Assembly (NCBI GenBank): GCA_949126835.1
Contig: OX421497.1
Span: 22,633,612 to 22,697,611 of the forward strand
Length of the DNA stretch: 64,000 nt
Reading direction: 5' to 3'
DNA from: Anisus vortex
Taxonomy: Eukaryota; Mollusca; Gastropoda; Planorbidae
The notes under the pieces: model-generated
What the model saw: only the letters and a program-made list of their open reading frames with translations
What the model was told of the DNA's origin: nothing
Databases searched by the model: none
Shown here: positions 1 to 12,387 of the stretch, one piece after another
Position numbering within the stretch: position 1 is the stretch's first letter
Layout: every line of letters begins with the position of its first letter
Position numbers and translations under genes: made by a program

Positions 1-324
1 GGGGAAGGGGGCGCTGATGTTCCCAGGAACAGTAGGGAGCGGTGAAGGCCCAGTGGGCGGTACAAAAGTAGCCTACATGAAATAGATTCAACACAACTGA
101 TTTTTTAATTACCAAAATTAAGATCTGCTTCACTTCTAAGAAGGGTAATCTTGAGCTTTGACAAAGGCTTTATCGACTATGTCTACTGTGTAATTGTGAC
201 GTAAAAGTCATATATAAAGCCCTTTCTGTACTTAGCCTTGATCTATTACTATATTTAGACAGTATCTGAGAAATGCAGATGGGGGCGGTGATTAGATATT
301 TAGAAGAGGAAGTAGGGGCTAGGG

Positions 325-570
325 CAGGGGTCGGGAACCTTTTTCCTGAGAAGATTGCAAATAGTTTGTCACTTCCATTTAGGCACGCTGGTCATCTAAA
401 GTTTAAATATATTGTATGGATCTTTGTTTCGAAGCTAAAGTTTTTGAAAACCAAAGACAATTATTCGAGAGAAAATCTCATAAAATTGAAAACTCATATC
501 CCTTATTTAATTGAATTAAATAAGTTTAAAAAAAATGATTTTAGTGAATTGACCTTAATTAAAAGAAGAC

Positions 571-623
<53 letters not shown>

Positions 624-1300
624 TTGCATTTATGTCAAAACTTTTATTGTACAAGCACAACTTTGGGCGCAGAAATCTTGAATTTATAAAGAACAAATGA
701 CAAAGACATGCTTACTTCAATACATTGAAACAATTAATGATTACTTCAACAGACGATTTAAAGATAATATTATAAATGACAATTCCTGATTGGTTATTAG
801 ACCTTTGTTTCTAATGGTGAAGTATTAAAATCAACTGCAAGAAGAATTGATTGAATAAATAACAAATAAAGAATAAAAATGAATACAGAAATGGGCTATA
901 ATCACGACTTTTGGTTGATAATTGACATCCATCAATTTCTCGAGGTCTTTTGGTTTTGGCAAAACAATTTTTTATTGCATTTCCACACCCTATTTATTGG
1001 AACGTAGACGAACTACTAGCAACATACCAGGAATAAGCTTCACTTTAAAATTGTTTTATTTTCAAAACCTCTTTTGCAGTATATTATTTATATTATTATT
1101 TATTAAACAACTATTAAACTAATGTAGCTTATTAATTCAGCTCTTTTTAGGATGATAAAATTGCATACAAATCTAGTCGGCCTATACAAATTATATGCGG
1201 CAAATTCGACTCATTAGGTCTACTTCGGATTGGGGAGGGGGGAGTGAGAGATAACAATTTGAAAAATGGGGAGGTGAGCCGAAAAAGGTTGAGAGCCTAC
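325..1300. mobile_element. Possible degenerate hAT-type non-autonomous element
   Basis: The left edge reads CAGGGGTCGGGAACCTTTTT, which has the form of hAT terminal inverted repeats (CAGGGGTCGGNAACC). Near 1281 the sequence AAAAAGGTTGAGAGCC resembles the complementary end but is decayed. No 8-bp target duplication could be recognised, so the right boundary is approximate. The interior is AT-rich, contains a T run of about 45 bases (577-622), and its small open frames look accidental. Confidence 0.35.
577..622. repeat. Long poly-T tract
   Basis: A nearly pure run of about 45 T. It could be the poly-A tail of a minus-strand retrocopy, but no recognisable retroelement body is attached to it. 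Confidence 0.8.
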
Positions 1301-1399
1301 GCACTAAACAAAGCAGTTACAGTATGCAAGGGGGCGGCGCTGAAACTTTTGCCCTGGGGCGCCACATAGGCATGTGAGGGCCCTGCGTTTATGAAATAC

Positions 1400-3850
1400 T
1401 AGATTGACATGCCAGGATTGAGCAAAAAGCGACTTCACGGCTTGTGAATAATAGTAACTGTGGTATGTACCAGCTAAAGCTTCTCGGTAAAAGTATAGGG
1501 GAGAATAATAATATCAGATCATGAGGATATGTGGTCCACCACCTCTATAGCCAAAATAAGACACCCAGTGCAGTTTTAATCAAAATGAAAAAATATATCT
1601 CAGGCTGTTTTATATTGATAAGGGTTCAAATTCCGCCTTTTAATTATAATTAACGTTTCTAGAAGCATTTTTAGTTTTCCCGCCAATTTTATTCTAATTT
1701 TATTAAATTTCCACAATTCAGTGGTAAGTAAGTACAAGCGTTTGTTAATTCATTCCTTTTAGCTATTATGAAACTTTTATTATGGGTTTTACGTTTACAT
1801 AGCTTCGAGTTTATATTCTAGACCTGTTTTTCTACAACTACTCTATGTGGGGAGAACTGGACCAGCCCAGGATCCCTTATCTCTTTAAGTGTCTAGCATC
1901 TTACCATTTCATTAATGGTTTGACTAAACATTTCATATCTTCAATAAATTACTTAATGCAACAGCTTAGCATATAAATAAATTAAAAATATGCTTATATA
2001 AATTTTACATTTATTTTTAACATGCCTCTTCATGGTGCGTCGTAACACCTGCTACTAGTCTATAAACCTTTCATATGACTAACTTTAATTTAAGAACCTT
2101 GTTTATGGAACAGCATGTAAATAAAAAGTACTAGTACAATTTTATTAACTATTGATGATGTTTCATTTTATTTTACATACAAAGCCTATAAAATCCAAAC
2201 AATTTGTTTTTAACTTTTCTCCCAACCGCGTTTGATGCTCCAGTTCTCCCCAACTGTGGACCACATAATATCCCCACTTTGATACACCTCACTACTAACT
2301 ACTAACATTACTAACTTATTATCTATTGTTATGAATGCCTTGCATACAAGAAGTTTTTTTCTCAACTGAATAAACATTATTTTTTCTAGTACAATCCGTC
2401 TGTGTTTTCTTTAGTTTTTGTAAAATATCAGTTCTTATGAAATGTAAAAATTTGTTGGCGAGAAATCCCCTCTCCACTAAGCTTTGCAATTAAATCCAAA
2501 TACTCTGATTGGATACTACAATGTTTAGTCTATCCCGGAACTAACCCACCATTGGATCAATATTGAAATATAAATCAATTTAATTGATTGTCAGAAAAAA
2601 ACAAAAAAAAACAACAACAGAACAATAAACGAACGAGCATGCAGTAGCTCCCAATGGTAAAATTTGTCCACCCATATACAGTTTGCATTTCTTTACTACA
2701 GTGTTTCACCTAAATGGGCATTCCACGGAACACTAAGGATCCATGAGAAATCTCAATTATGACCTCTGACATTAAATGTTATCAATTTTTAAAGTTTTAT
2801 CGGACTGATATCTGTTAGTCTGCATCCAGGAAAGTCCGAGCCAGTTCAAAATCACAGATAGTTGAGAGTTTGTTTGTCCGTTACATAAATAGAACATCTT
2901 TACAGTATAAATAGCCGCTCACGAGAAAATGCAATTTCTTTAAAAAAATAAATTATTTTTGGATTTTTGCCGACAAAAATGTGGAGTTTTAGGGTTTCGT
3001 GAATAGAATGTTTATGGCAAAAACACTTGACTAAAAACTCGTTTCGCAACAATTATCACTATCAATATCTCTGTACCAACCATAAAAAATCGAGATTTTT
3101 CAATATCAGCCATCTAGGAAGTAAAACATTTTTAAAAAGTCACGTACAATCAATTTAAGAATACGTCATCAGTCAAGCACGATCAATTTATACCCACTCC
3201 CCATCAACTCCATCCTCCAGTTTACTCACAACATCAAACGATGGAACCTTTTCGAGATACCATCATGAGATCATAACAAATGTAAAAAAAATTAACTCAA
3301 CATCATGTGAGTGCATGTAGCTAGACTAACCATCTCTTTAAACAGAACTATTATTAAATGTGACTACAGCAAAATAAACAGCTGCAAAATGCCTTGAAAT
3401 ATAGATCTAGTACTATAATTCTAGCTATTCCTAACCTAAAAAGCAACATTAAATGCGTTATAACGGAATCCTTCAAAGGCGAATAATTACAAAAAGAACA
3501 AAACAATCTAGTCAAGGAAAATAAAAACACGAGCACTACAATTCACGTACTTCGAGCCCTTTAAAAAAAAGTTTAAAACAACCATTCACAAGTTGATATA
3601 TGCTCGATGTTTATATCAAAACATCATGATATTTTAATCTTGCTGTACAAAACATTACAATTATCCAGTGACGGATACATCTGCCGCTGCATTTATATTA
3701 AATGAAAATGTATAAACGTTTCCGAACTTTTGTTAGTTACCTTCGAATTTCTCAAACCCGTTTGATCCCCAGAATGTAGTGAATGACGGTGAATACTAAA
3801 AAAATGCATTTCTATTAACAAGCAGCTGAATTTGTTCTTTTCCAAACTTT
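1400..3850. other. AT-rich sequence without recognised genes
   Basis: No coding exon was recognised. One inverted pair is visible: GGGGAGAACTGGA near 1848 and its complement near 2240-2254. Each is near a second inverted pair around 'tatgtggtccac' (1530 and 2262). This hints at a decayed terminal-inverted-repeat element of several hundred bases, with no clear target duplication. Confidence 0.4.
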
Positions 3851-3924
3851 ATATTAGCTTCGCTTTTGTTTGTTTGTTGCAGCCAAATTCTAGTGGAGTA
3901 AGTTCGAAAGGGTAATTAACCAAC

Positions 3925-4010
3925 TTCCCGTCTACTTATCGTACTGAAACTTAACACATAGTCTCGTTGCCGATAACAACACATTCTATAAAGTTTTTAG
4001 CTACACTCGA
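3925..4010 (+). repeat. Dispersed repeat, copy 1 (partner at 51.8 kb)
   Basis: The stretch 'acttcccgt...ctgaaactt...acacattctat..a..tttt.agc' recurs, diverged, at about 51820-51905. It is probably part of an unclassified interspersed element; no ends or target duplications were found. A C run followed by an A run (4020-4040) lies just downstream. Confidence 0.5.
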
Positions 4011-4301
4011 CCCTTCTCTCCCCCCCCCCCCCCCAAAAAAAATTAAAAATAAATGAAGAAATACTGAAGAAAATTGTTTTGGGATACGTTCAAAAGTTTT
4101 GACCGAAAAACAAATGATAAAATATAGAGGATTTTTATTTTTTTAAGTTGCTTTCTAAAAAGCCTATTGTTAAGTTATCCAGCCCATTACCACAGAAGTT
4201 ATCAATTCGTTTTTCCTTGCAGACTAAATAACAGGGTCATTCACATTTCTTGTTTGTGGCGATCGTGTACAGAGTAAACCGATTGTTGTTATTTTTTAAA
4301 G

Positions 4302-4830
4302 GAGTATTAAAGACGATCTAAATGTGCTTGAACTTCCGCCCGACCGCCTTTGCTTTCCATCAACTGATGCCATGTACCCACGAGACCTGGAATTGCTTAC
4401 CTATGTGAATGAACTCCCATCCCCACCCCACCCCTCTAAACAGGGCCAATGCGTGTTCGGTAGTTAAGTTGCATGTCACGCCTCTATCATCTGTGGCAGT
4501 GTCAGCTGTTGTACTAGAGCAAGTCTTTTAATGGCTCCAAGTAACACGACTTAATGGCTCATATCTCACAAGGGATCGCTCCCTCAATACTCAGTTGCCA
4601 CTTTGAAGGAAGCTAAGAGCACAGACTACTGTATCCTGGGATTCGGATTAGAAGGACAACTCAGCAGTAGCCAGATCGATTTAGTACAGCACTGGGCCAT
4701 ATGAAGGGACGTAATAACTGTAGACAAAGCTTCCCATAGTTGTGAGAAATGTTTTGTCCCCTTTTGAATAATCAAGGGAAAGCTTTATACTGCGTGTGTA
4801 CTCAATAAATGACATTGGAGTGCGGCTGGT
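4302..4830 (+). CDS. Probable terminal exon (54 codons plus 3' UTR) of an unidentified gene
   Basis: A pyrimidine-rich tract ending in 'attttttaaag' gives a good 3' splice site at 4301. The exon begins with one base that completes a codon, then runs open for 54 codons from 4303 to the TAA at 4465-4467. The predicted tail is acidic and proline-containing (IKDDLNVLELPPDRLCF near its start) and ends in VFGS. The 3' UTR runs to a canonical AATAAA at 4804-4809, followed by a G/T-rich stretch, so cleavage should fall near 4825-4830. An in-frame stop at 4297 means the open frame must start after the acceptor. I do not recognise the protein. The preceding exon is outside the window or unrecognised. 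Acceptor, open frame, stop and polyadenylation signal agree, but a frame of this size can occur by chance. Confidence 0.5.
4804..4809 (+). promoter_or_regulatory. Polyadenylation signal AATAAA
   Basis: A canonical AATAAA lies 337 bases after the stop of the putative terminal exon and is followed by G/T-rich sequence (gacattggagtgcggctgg), as expected for a metazoan cleavage site. Confidence 0.5.
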
Positions 4831-5039
4831 AAAAAAAAAGGTTATTCTCCAATAACAAAATAATAAATAATTTTATGACAATATGTATTTGAAATATAGG
4901 CGTGAATTAAGTTAACTATTTTTAAAACATTAACCCTTTATGTTGGAGATAATAGCCCCTATAAGCAGACACAAAATGTCGCATAACGCCTTTATTTCAT
5001 TAACGGAAGTGTTTGTGTTTAACTGCTTAACATTCTAGT

Positions 5040-5740
5040 TATATGTCTTTCAATCTATTCATCCACACACAAATTCATTCATTTACTCTAAACTATCCAT
5101 ACATCTCTCTCTCTCTCTCTATCCTTTCCTCAACCCACCTACCCATCTATCCATTCATCCACCCATAAACCAATCCATCATCAATCCGCACATCCTTCGC
5201 TCTATCCACCAATCTATACATCTATCTTTATTCCTTTATATCTATTTGCCCATTCATCCATCTATTCAATGTATCAATCCATTCATCCATCTATTCAATG
5301 TATCAATCCATTCATCTACCTGACCACTTAAATATCCATAAATCCATTCATTCATAACACCCACCTATTTATCTGTCTACCAATCCACCCATCTATTCAT
5401 CGACCGATCCCTTCACCCATCTATCAATTCACCCATCCATCTATCCTCAATATTTGACTAGACTTTCTCTCCACCCATATAGCCATCCAAATACCAATTG
5501 ATCCACCCATTTTTATACTACACATCTTTCTTGACATCTATTCAGAAATCCACAAATCTACCCAGCCTTCCATCTGTCATCAACAAATCTAGCCATCTAG
5601 CTCTATTTATTTATAGCCATATATCCATTCCTGCATATATTTTTTCCATATCTCCATCCAACCATCCATCTATATAATATCTATTCATGGATCCAGTCAT
5701 TCTTCAATCGACCCTTTTTCACCAAGATATCCACCATATT
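5040..5740. repeat. Degenerate (CCAT/ATCT)n-rich simple repeat
   Basis: About 700 bases of imperfect tetranucleotide-like sequence built from 'tccatccatctat' words, including a short direct duplication ('ccattcatccatctattcaa' type) around 5250-5310. It contains no coding signal. Related sequence lies at 10200-10410. Confidence 0.8.
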
Positions 5741-6074
5741 ATACTCGATAAATACCTTTGTAGAGGCTGTGCTATGATCTTCAACCTATGATGCATAGCT
5801 CTAGGAATATTATATACCGTACTTGACTATACTTAAGCCAGGCATATAGCTTCGCATCGGACGTTAGCGTAAAGTGCACTTTCTCTTACTTCCCCTTCAG
5901 AAAGTTTTTTTTTAGGATTGGCTCCACCAAATTGACAAATCTATAAAACGAATTTTTTATTATATATTATTATACTTTAAAATTGTGTTAATCAGATTAT
6001 TTTGTGTAAAACATAAACTAGACTTCCTATTAGAATGTGCACGTTTATTTTTTGGGATTATTAGAATAACCACT

Positions 6075-6490
6075 GGGGCTGTCCATAAATAACGTCTTGC
6101 AAATAGGGAAGGGCAGGCGAGTAAAAACATTTGTGACTATATACTATATGTGGCTTCACATACAAAAAATGTTCATCTTAAAATAAAATATTCTCTTGAA
6201 CTTGTTCCACTTAAGCAGACCTAATTACTGTTAATATATTGTTTATTATAGATCTATCACTTGTGCGAAAATGACAAAATACGTTAATGAAACACGCAAA
6301 TTGGAAATATAGTATTTTGTTTAGGTTGGAAAGGACTGTCGAATTTTGTGACGCTATGTTTGGAAAACAAAGGGGCAAGGAGGGATGGGGGGGGGGCGTG
6401 TCTGACTTTTTCTGACGACTTGCGACGATGGGGGAGGGGGCTAACATTGGCGATAATCGCGTGACGGGACGTCATATATGGTCGGCCCCT
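6075..6490. mobile_element. MITE with GGGGCTGTCCATAAAT-type inverted ends
   Basis: The left end GGGGCTGTCCATAAATAACG and the complement of the right end (AGGGGCCGACCATATATGACG) match over about 22 bases. The ends are 415 bases apart. The interior includes a G-run-rich segment near the right end. Superfamily is not assigned: flanking bases (act / taa) do not give a clear target duplication. Short open frames on the minus strand here are accidental. Confidence 0.6.
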
Positions 6491-6499
6491 AAACACGTG

Positions 6500-7360
6500 G
6501 AAAGAAATTGATTAATTTAATTTGAGCCTTTTATATTTGCGTGTGTTGATTTTTTATTTCAAGACGAATCAGAATCAAAATGTAAAACAAAACAAAACAA
6601 TCATAACAACATTTAACAGGAAACCAAAATACAAAAAGTGTGAAATAAAGCAGCATGCAGTTAAACGATGGAATGGTATGAAGCAGGAAGCAAGTGATCC
6701 AAGCAGACGACACAGAAACAAAAAGTGGACATGCCAAATAAGCGTTGTGATGAAAATGCCATCGTTCTGGAGCGGACATCTTGTCGTGCTTAGGCCGCCG
6801 CGGGTAATCGGTGATAGCTTTGCCCTACTTTTGACAACGTATGCGAGACAAAAATATCACCGCTTGTACGCGGCGCACTACGTCAGAAAACTTGAAGTTG
6901 CAGAAGGAACTTTTGGCAATCACTCCTGAAGATACCTGGCCACATAAAAGAGTGAACATATTATCCCAGGCATTGAAATCCACTTTTTGGGTCTTGCCGC
7001 CATCTCCATTTTTATGAGTATTTTCCAGAATGCACAGGTCTGGAAATTACAAATGTTCCTACAAGATAATATTGTCCCACTGACAACATTTATTATAAAA
7101 AGGATATTGGAGAATCATATAGTCTTGTAACATTCTTGTAACAACAATAATGTTACTGATATTTTTAGATTACGCACATTTCCAACTGTGTAAAACTGAA
7201 TTCTTCGATTCAAAAGCTCCACAATCATAAAATCTAGTGGGTGGCCGACAGCCCTTTGATAATATTCCAAAGAGAGATTTTTAATTCATTTAGAATACCG
7301 ACAGCTTTAAGTCATCCATCTCTACCACTCAATTTTCTTGAAGAAGAGACTCTAATTGCC
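6500..7360. other. Region without recognised genes
   Basis: Contains a 135-codon open frame on the plus strand (6522-6929). It has no similarity I recognise, and its start lies in A-rich sequence. No splice-site context or repeat structure supports it. Confidence 0.4.
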
Positions 7361-7441
7361 TTTTTGGGGGTCTTCCGCGTGCCTTTAAAAATCGCTCTGC
7401 GTGCCAAGTTTGGCACGCGTTTCTTAGGTTGCCGAACTCTG
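7360..7441. mobile_element. hAT-type terminal fragment with GCGTGCCAA hairpin
   Basis: A palindrome GCGTGCCAAGTTTGGCACGC (9-base arms) is followed by 'gtttcttaggttgccgaactctg'. The complement of that end, CAGAGTTCGGCAACC, looks like a hAT terminal inverted repeat. The same module recurs at 44740-44815. The opposite end was not found, so this is a fragment or an element with a lost partner end. Confidence 0.5.
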
Positions 7442-8067
7442 ACTTAGCTGGTTTGTTTTGTTAAAATAAATTGTAAGTCTCCTAAGCTGAAGTTTTCTAC
7501 AGGCGTCTTTGATGCATGATTCTTCAATTCAAAAGTCCAACAACGATACAGTAAATAAAAAAAAAGAGAAGATAAAACTTATAATGATATATAACATACA
7601 AGTCCTACAACAGTAAAGCTTTGACACTTTAACGTAGAATATGCTAGAATGGGCTGCTAGCAGTAGGTCCTGATGTTCAGTTTCCAAAATATATTTCTGG
7701 TTGATATATTAGTGAAGATTTCGAAACAAATATATAACTCGTTATCTCGATCTAAGCTTATTCACGTTCTGACTGTCAATGGAAACTTTAGTTGTTCTAT
7801 TTTTCTGTGTGAAACATATACATGATCAGAATAAAACTACTCGCAGAATTCCTCAAGTAGAGTTTCTCTTTGGTAAAACGTATTACTTAAAACTCCGAAA
7901 ACACTTTATAAAAAACAACAACAGAGAAATAACTACAACACTGAAAAGAAGTTATCAGATCATTAGACTCAGGCTCGTGTGTGTGTAGCCCTTTTTACAA
8001 ATAAGCAAAGATAAAAATAAATTAAAAACCGTATGTTAACTAATAGATAACAATAAAAGTTGTATGT

Positions 8068-8155
8068 GTTAGCGTCAGGGCCGTATTTAGGATTGTGGGG
8101 GCCCCTGTTCCATAGGAACATGTGGAACATGCCTAAATACGCCGCTGGTTAGCGT
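8068..8155. mobile_element. Miniature 72-bp hAT-type MITE with perfect 8-bp TSD
   Basis: The element occupies 8076-8147. Its left end is CAGGGCCGTATTTAGG and its right end CCTAAATACGCCGCTG, inverted copies with few mismatches. Identical 8-base direct repeats GTTAGCGT flank it at 8068-8075 and 8148-8155. An 8-bp duplication plus CAG...CTG ends is the hAT signature. At 72 bp it is almost only terminal repeats, so it must have been mobilised by a transposase supplied elsewhere. Confidence 0.85.
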
Positions 8156-8159
8156 ATTG

Positions 8160-9780
8160 TATTATTGTTTGTGTGTTTACTGTTTTCCCGCACTCAAGCA
8201 AGCACACATATATATATATAGGCTTATATACCCTGGCGGCAAGTGTTTTTGTTGAGACATTTATTATGATGTAGGCCTATTGTATAAAGTCTATATTGTG
8301 CTAATGTTAATAAATAATTGGCCTTAGATTAATTAGTCCACACATTAGTCACTTACGCTTTTAATAATTTCCCATTTTAATAACAAACGTAAGTCGTGTG
8401 CGTCGGGAAATTAGTCATACAAGACGAGTTATCGCTAGCCACTTCTTTGTTCGTAGATAACTTAAATGAAGGCTTTGGACACGGGCGAAACACGCGTTTC
8501 TTTATAGGTAAACACCTGGTCACATGACATCACTCGTACTACCTCGTGGACCACCTCGCGACACTTTTACTTCCCTATTTCAACCCGCTTACATTTATTC
8601 CTTAATAAGACACTGTAATTATGCTATTTGTGATATGGATTCATATGACTATGTTCTAGAAATCGGACTATAGCTATTTCCCATCTAAATAATAAATACT
8701 CTGTATATTGGTGGATGCTAGTTGAGTTTGGAAGAACACTTAAAGTCATTGGTGTGCGTTTAACACGTGCACCATGTCTCTTAGTGTCGGTGGTGAATCT
8801 AGAATGCAAAACAGGAAACCTAGAGTTAGATAATTTCAATTGTATAACCGATAGGAACTGATTCATCAATTTTCACTAAAGCGGAGTAGCTGTGTATTTT
8901 TTTTTGTCTTTGTGCACCGCGGATAAGTGAAGAAAGATGTGTGCATCCATTAAATATAAATATCGTGCAACAACACTGACGACTGCCCAGGAAAACATTC
9001 AGCCATCATATACACTATTTACTGGTGAGCAAAGAATGTCCGAAGGGAGAGTCGCCGCGTTCCGGAGCTTACTCTGAGTGGACGCACAAGAACTTGTGCA
9101 TCCTACTGGCCACACTATCCCCTCACGACATACATGCTCAATATTGAATTGTATTTGTCCGTTAAGGATATGTTTTATTTCTAAGGTAACATATTTTTTC
9201 TTATTGGATGAGAAAAGCCTCCATGACAATAAGCATTCATCTAGAATCTAGAGTCGATACATCGTTAACAAAAATTGAACGTTACATTATGAGTCGCACC
9301 AGCATTGAGCAAAGTTGATTCCATAACTCCACCAAAAGATCGGAAACAATAAAGCGTGCATTATGCCATTCAAGTCAATTCAAGTAATCGTCCTTGTGAA
9401 AACTAATTTCACAAATGGATATTTGATGGAATCTCTCTGAAATTTCAGTTGAAGAAGTAGGCCTACTAACATGGCAATTTCAATTAACTGAAGCAGATTT
9501 TATACTTGCAGCTGATAACATGGCGTTGACACATAGAAAAAAAAAGCTCAGCACTAACTGAAATGTTTAAATTTAGGCCTACTCCCACTTTTATACAAAG
9601 CATTAACATATAACTGATAATATCGTGTATCTATCTAATCGTTTGGTAAAAGGCTTGTGTCGATTTTCTCATACATCTTTCTAGACACTAGATAGATGTT
9701 TTCAGAAAAGCAGCATTGACAGATTCTACTCAATACAGAGATTAGTAAATGACACCATTTTCCTTGACCAACTGTTATAA
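8160..9780. other. Region without recognised genes
   Basis: AT-rich, with a few 60-80 codon open frames on the minus strand (8624-8869, 8999-9229) that resemble no family known to me. One coding-like stretch on the plus strand (8998-9031) lies between a 'gcccag' acceptor and a 'gtgagc' donor. It is too short to call. Confidence 0.35.
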
Positions 9781-9829
9781 TTGAAAACACCAAAAGACCC
9801 TTCAAGCAAGTATACAGACATCCTCACTC

Positions 9830-10175
9830 ATGCACGCATACACAAACACTTATTCTAGAACATATACACACATAATCACCCAAGCACGCATATACAAACA
9901 CTTATTCAAGAACATATACACACATAATCACCCAAGCACGCATATACAAACACTTATTCAAGAACATATACACACATAATCACCCAAGCACGCATATACA
10001 AACACTTATTTTAGAACATATACACACATAATCACACAAGCACGCATATACAAACACTTATTCAAGAACATATACACACATAATCACCCAAGCACGCATA
10101 TACAAACACTTATTCAAGAACATATACACACATAATCACCCAAGCACGCATATACAAACACTTATTCAAGCACAC
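9830..10175. repeat. 52-bp minisatellite, about 6.5 copies
   Basis: Head-to-tail copies of a 52-bp unit containing 'acttattcaagaacatatac' and 'cacccaagcacgcatatac'. Copies are nearly identical, with a few single-base variants (for example ttctag/ttttag for ttcaag). The array grades into CCAT/ATCT-type simple repeat at 10200-10410. Confidence 0.9.
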
Positions 10176-10637
10176 ATACACACACTTCCGCCACATAACT
10201 ATCCATACATCCCCAAATGTATACACCCACCTATCCATCCATCTATCATTCCACCCATATATTCAACGACCGATCTATCCATCCATCCATCCATCTCTTC
10301 ATCCATCCATCCATCTATCCATACAAAAATCCACCTATTCCTCCACACATCTATCAATTCATATATCGACCCAAGCATTTATCTACCCATGATCCATCCA
10401 ACTTTAAAGACTCCATCTAGCTCTGAGCTATGACAAAAAGAACTCGAGCCGAGATTACTCACTTAGGACGTGAGAGCCTGTACTTTATTTTACCTACTAC
10501 AAAAAAAAAATGCCAGAGCATTAAACACTGATGAGAGAAGCCAACCGGACTGTCAACCAAAAACCACCTGACACGTCGCTGATTCTATCCCTGCCACCGA
10601 CGATTCCTGTCGCCCTGCAGGAGTTTTGGGCCTAGTG

Positions 10638-12257
10638 TGTCACGATTCTGGACTAAAACCGTGACTCTTAGCACTCATAGATAGATTATAGCGTAGATAG
10701 TAGTATAGAACCATAGGTTAGCGTAGAGTTTAGATTAGATAGGATGAGAATAGCCTGGAACTATTACCTTCTCCCTCTCTCACGCAATAGGAACACCCCA
10801 ACCACCCCCTTCTTCACCTGTTCCTTATCCTCTCACTACACTTCTCTTTTAATCCCAATTCAGAGTTTGCTAATCAATACGCCCAAACTGGTACTAAAAC
10901 CGTGAATGAATGACGTGTGAATCTTAATGTATATATTATATTATAATTTTAACTATTTATTCATGCCGTATTTTAATGTGCTTGTATAATAACTATTCAT
11001 TCATGTTGTTAATTCAACATGCTGTATGTAGACATTACGCGCCAAAAGAAACCCACCCCACCTCCCCCGCTAAACCCCTTTTCCCCCTTCCCATACCACT
11101 CAAGGGCGGCGACTCGCTAGCTAACCTTTGAGACGGTCAATGTTTTCGCATCTACTTAATATCCCCTCGGCCGAAAACCCACGCCAGCCATTCGAATGAC
11201 CACGTAAAATTATATCAAAGGGAGATAATTCCCTTCACTCAGCATGACGTATGTATCAATCGTCTTTTATCTAGACTAACCCCACCCACTTCGACCCCCC
11301 CGTCTCCCTTGTTCACCCACTTCGACACCCCCCCCCCGTCTCCCTTGTTCACCCACTTCGACACCCCCCCCGTCTCCCTTGTTCACCCCGCTGAGTGCGG
11401 GCGGCAATAATTATTTCATCTACACCCTACTCGCAGTTTTGGCGGTATAAATGTCCACCCATCCCCCAACTCCATTTTTGGCTCCAATAAGCTTTGTTTC
11501 TTTATGTAAATATATGTTCGAAAGGACCAATGGGAATTATATGTATATCGAGTTAATGTAATCACCCAATCAAACTGAGGAGCTTTTCACGTGACTAACG
11601 TCCACGAAAAGCCGCTCAACTAGGTTTTTAGTTAGTCTGGCTCAGGTCTCGAGGAAGACGCATCGTCTTAGCTTATCTCCCGAGTTGCGTCTTGGACTTG
11701 CAGATAATTAGTCAGTAACGTAATTCCTCAGTATAGTTGTGTAGCCTAAAATTGGATTACATAAACAGTACCATATACTAAGCGTAGACCTTCTGTGCAT
11801 ATATCTCAAGTACTATATCGCTCCCCGCATGATATATATAGCTGTTTAGCCAGTAACCATATGTCAGTAGTATAGTTGCAGTAACCATATGTCAGTAGTA
11901 TAGTTGTGTAGCCTAACTTTGGATTCCATAACACTCGCATATACTAGTGTCAATATTGCTGTATAACTTCACATGTATTTCTCACCATTGGATATTCGAA
12001 CGTAATAAACACCCGAACAGTAACCAGTGATTTGCTTGATTATCTTAGAACTGTTTGTTTGTATACTCTGTAACATCTTAAACGAGCCAAGGAGAGAGAT
12101 AATCATTGTTCCAGGACGATTGCAGCAGCATCGGTATCTCATACCCCCACGACAACCAGCCACCAGTAACCATTAACCCCACTCAAACACCCCCCCCGCA
12201 CCCCTCTCAGTGTCAACATTGTGACGAATTGCTCTCCCCAACAGCAACATCGTGACA
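10638..12257 (+). repeat. 5' LTR (1620 bp)
   Basis: Begins TGTCACGAT and ends ATCGTGACA, a perfect 9-base inverted repeat with canonical TG...CA ends. It contains a TATA box (11446-11452), C-rich direct repeats near 11280-11390, and a tandem duplication of 'cagtaaccatatgtcagtag' near 11850-11905. A 64-codon antisense frame occurs in both LTRs but has no support as a gene. Confidence 0.92.
11446..11452 (+). promoter_or_regulatory. Candidate LTR TATA box
   Basis: TATAAAT within 'ggcggtataaatgtccaccc', conserved at 18393-18399 in the 3' LTR. It is the best core promoter candidate for the element. Confidence 0.45.
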
Positions 12258-12260
12258 AAT

Positions 12261-12288
12261 TGGGACCTCGCCGCGGGATCCTGAACTC
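12261..12288 (+). other. Candidate primer binding site
   Basis: Three bases after the 5' LTR the sequence starts TGGGACCTCGCCGCGGGATC. It resembles the complement of a tRNA 3' end including the T arm. The closest match I can think of is tRNA-Pro, with several mismatches, so the identity is tentative. Confidence 0.4.
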
Positions 12289-12387
12289 AAGCCGTTCAGT
12301 GCACTAACAACAGCATCAACCCGAGAACTACGCCGACTCTGAAATCGATCCTGGATGGGGGCTCATCTCTCCATCACAAAAAGATTC

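Noticed and set aside
3883..3897. 15-base microexon between 'gtttgttgcag' and 'gtaagt'
   Set aside because: Splice motifs are good, but the sequence lies beside a dispersed repeat and has no supported partner exons.
6522..6929. 135-codon plus-strand frame
   Set aside because: No recognisable domain, A-rich start region, no splice or promoter context; consistent with chance.
11969..12163. 64-codon antisense frame conserved in both LTRs
   Set aside because: LTRs are nearly identical because they were copied together, so conservation carries no information about coding.
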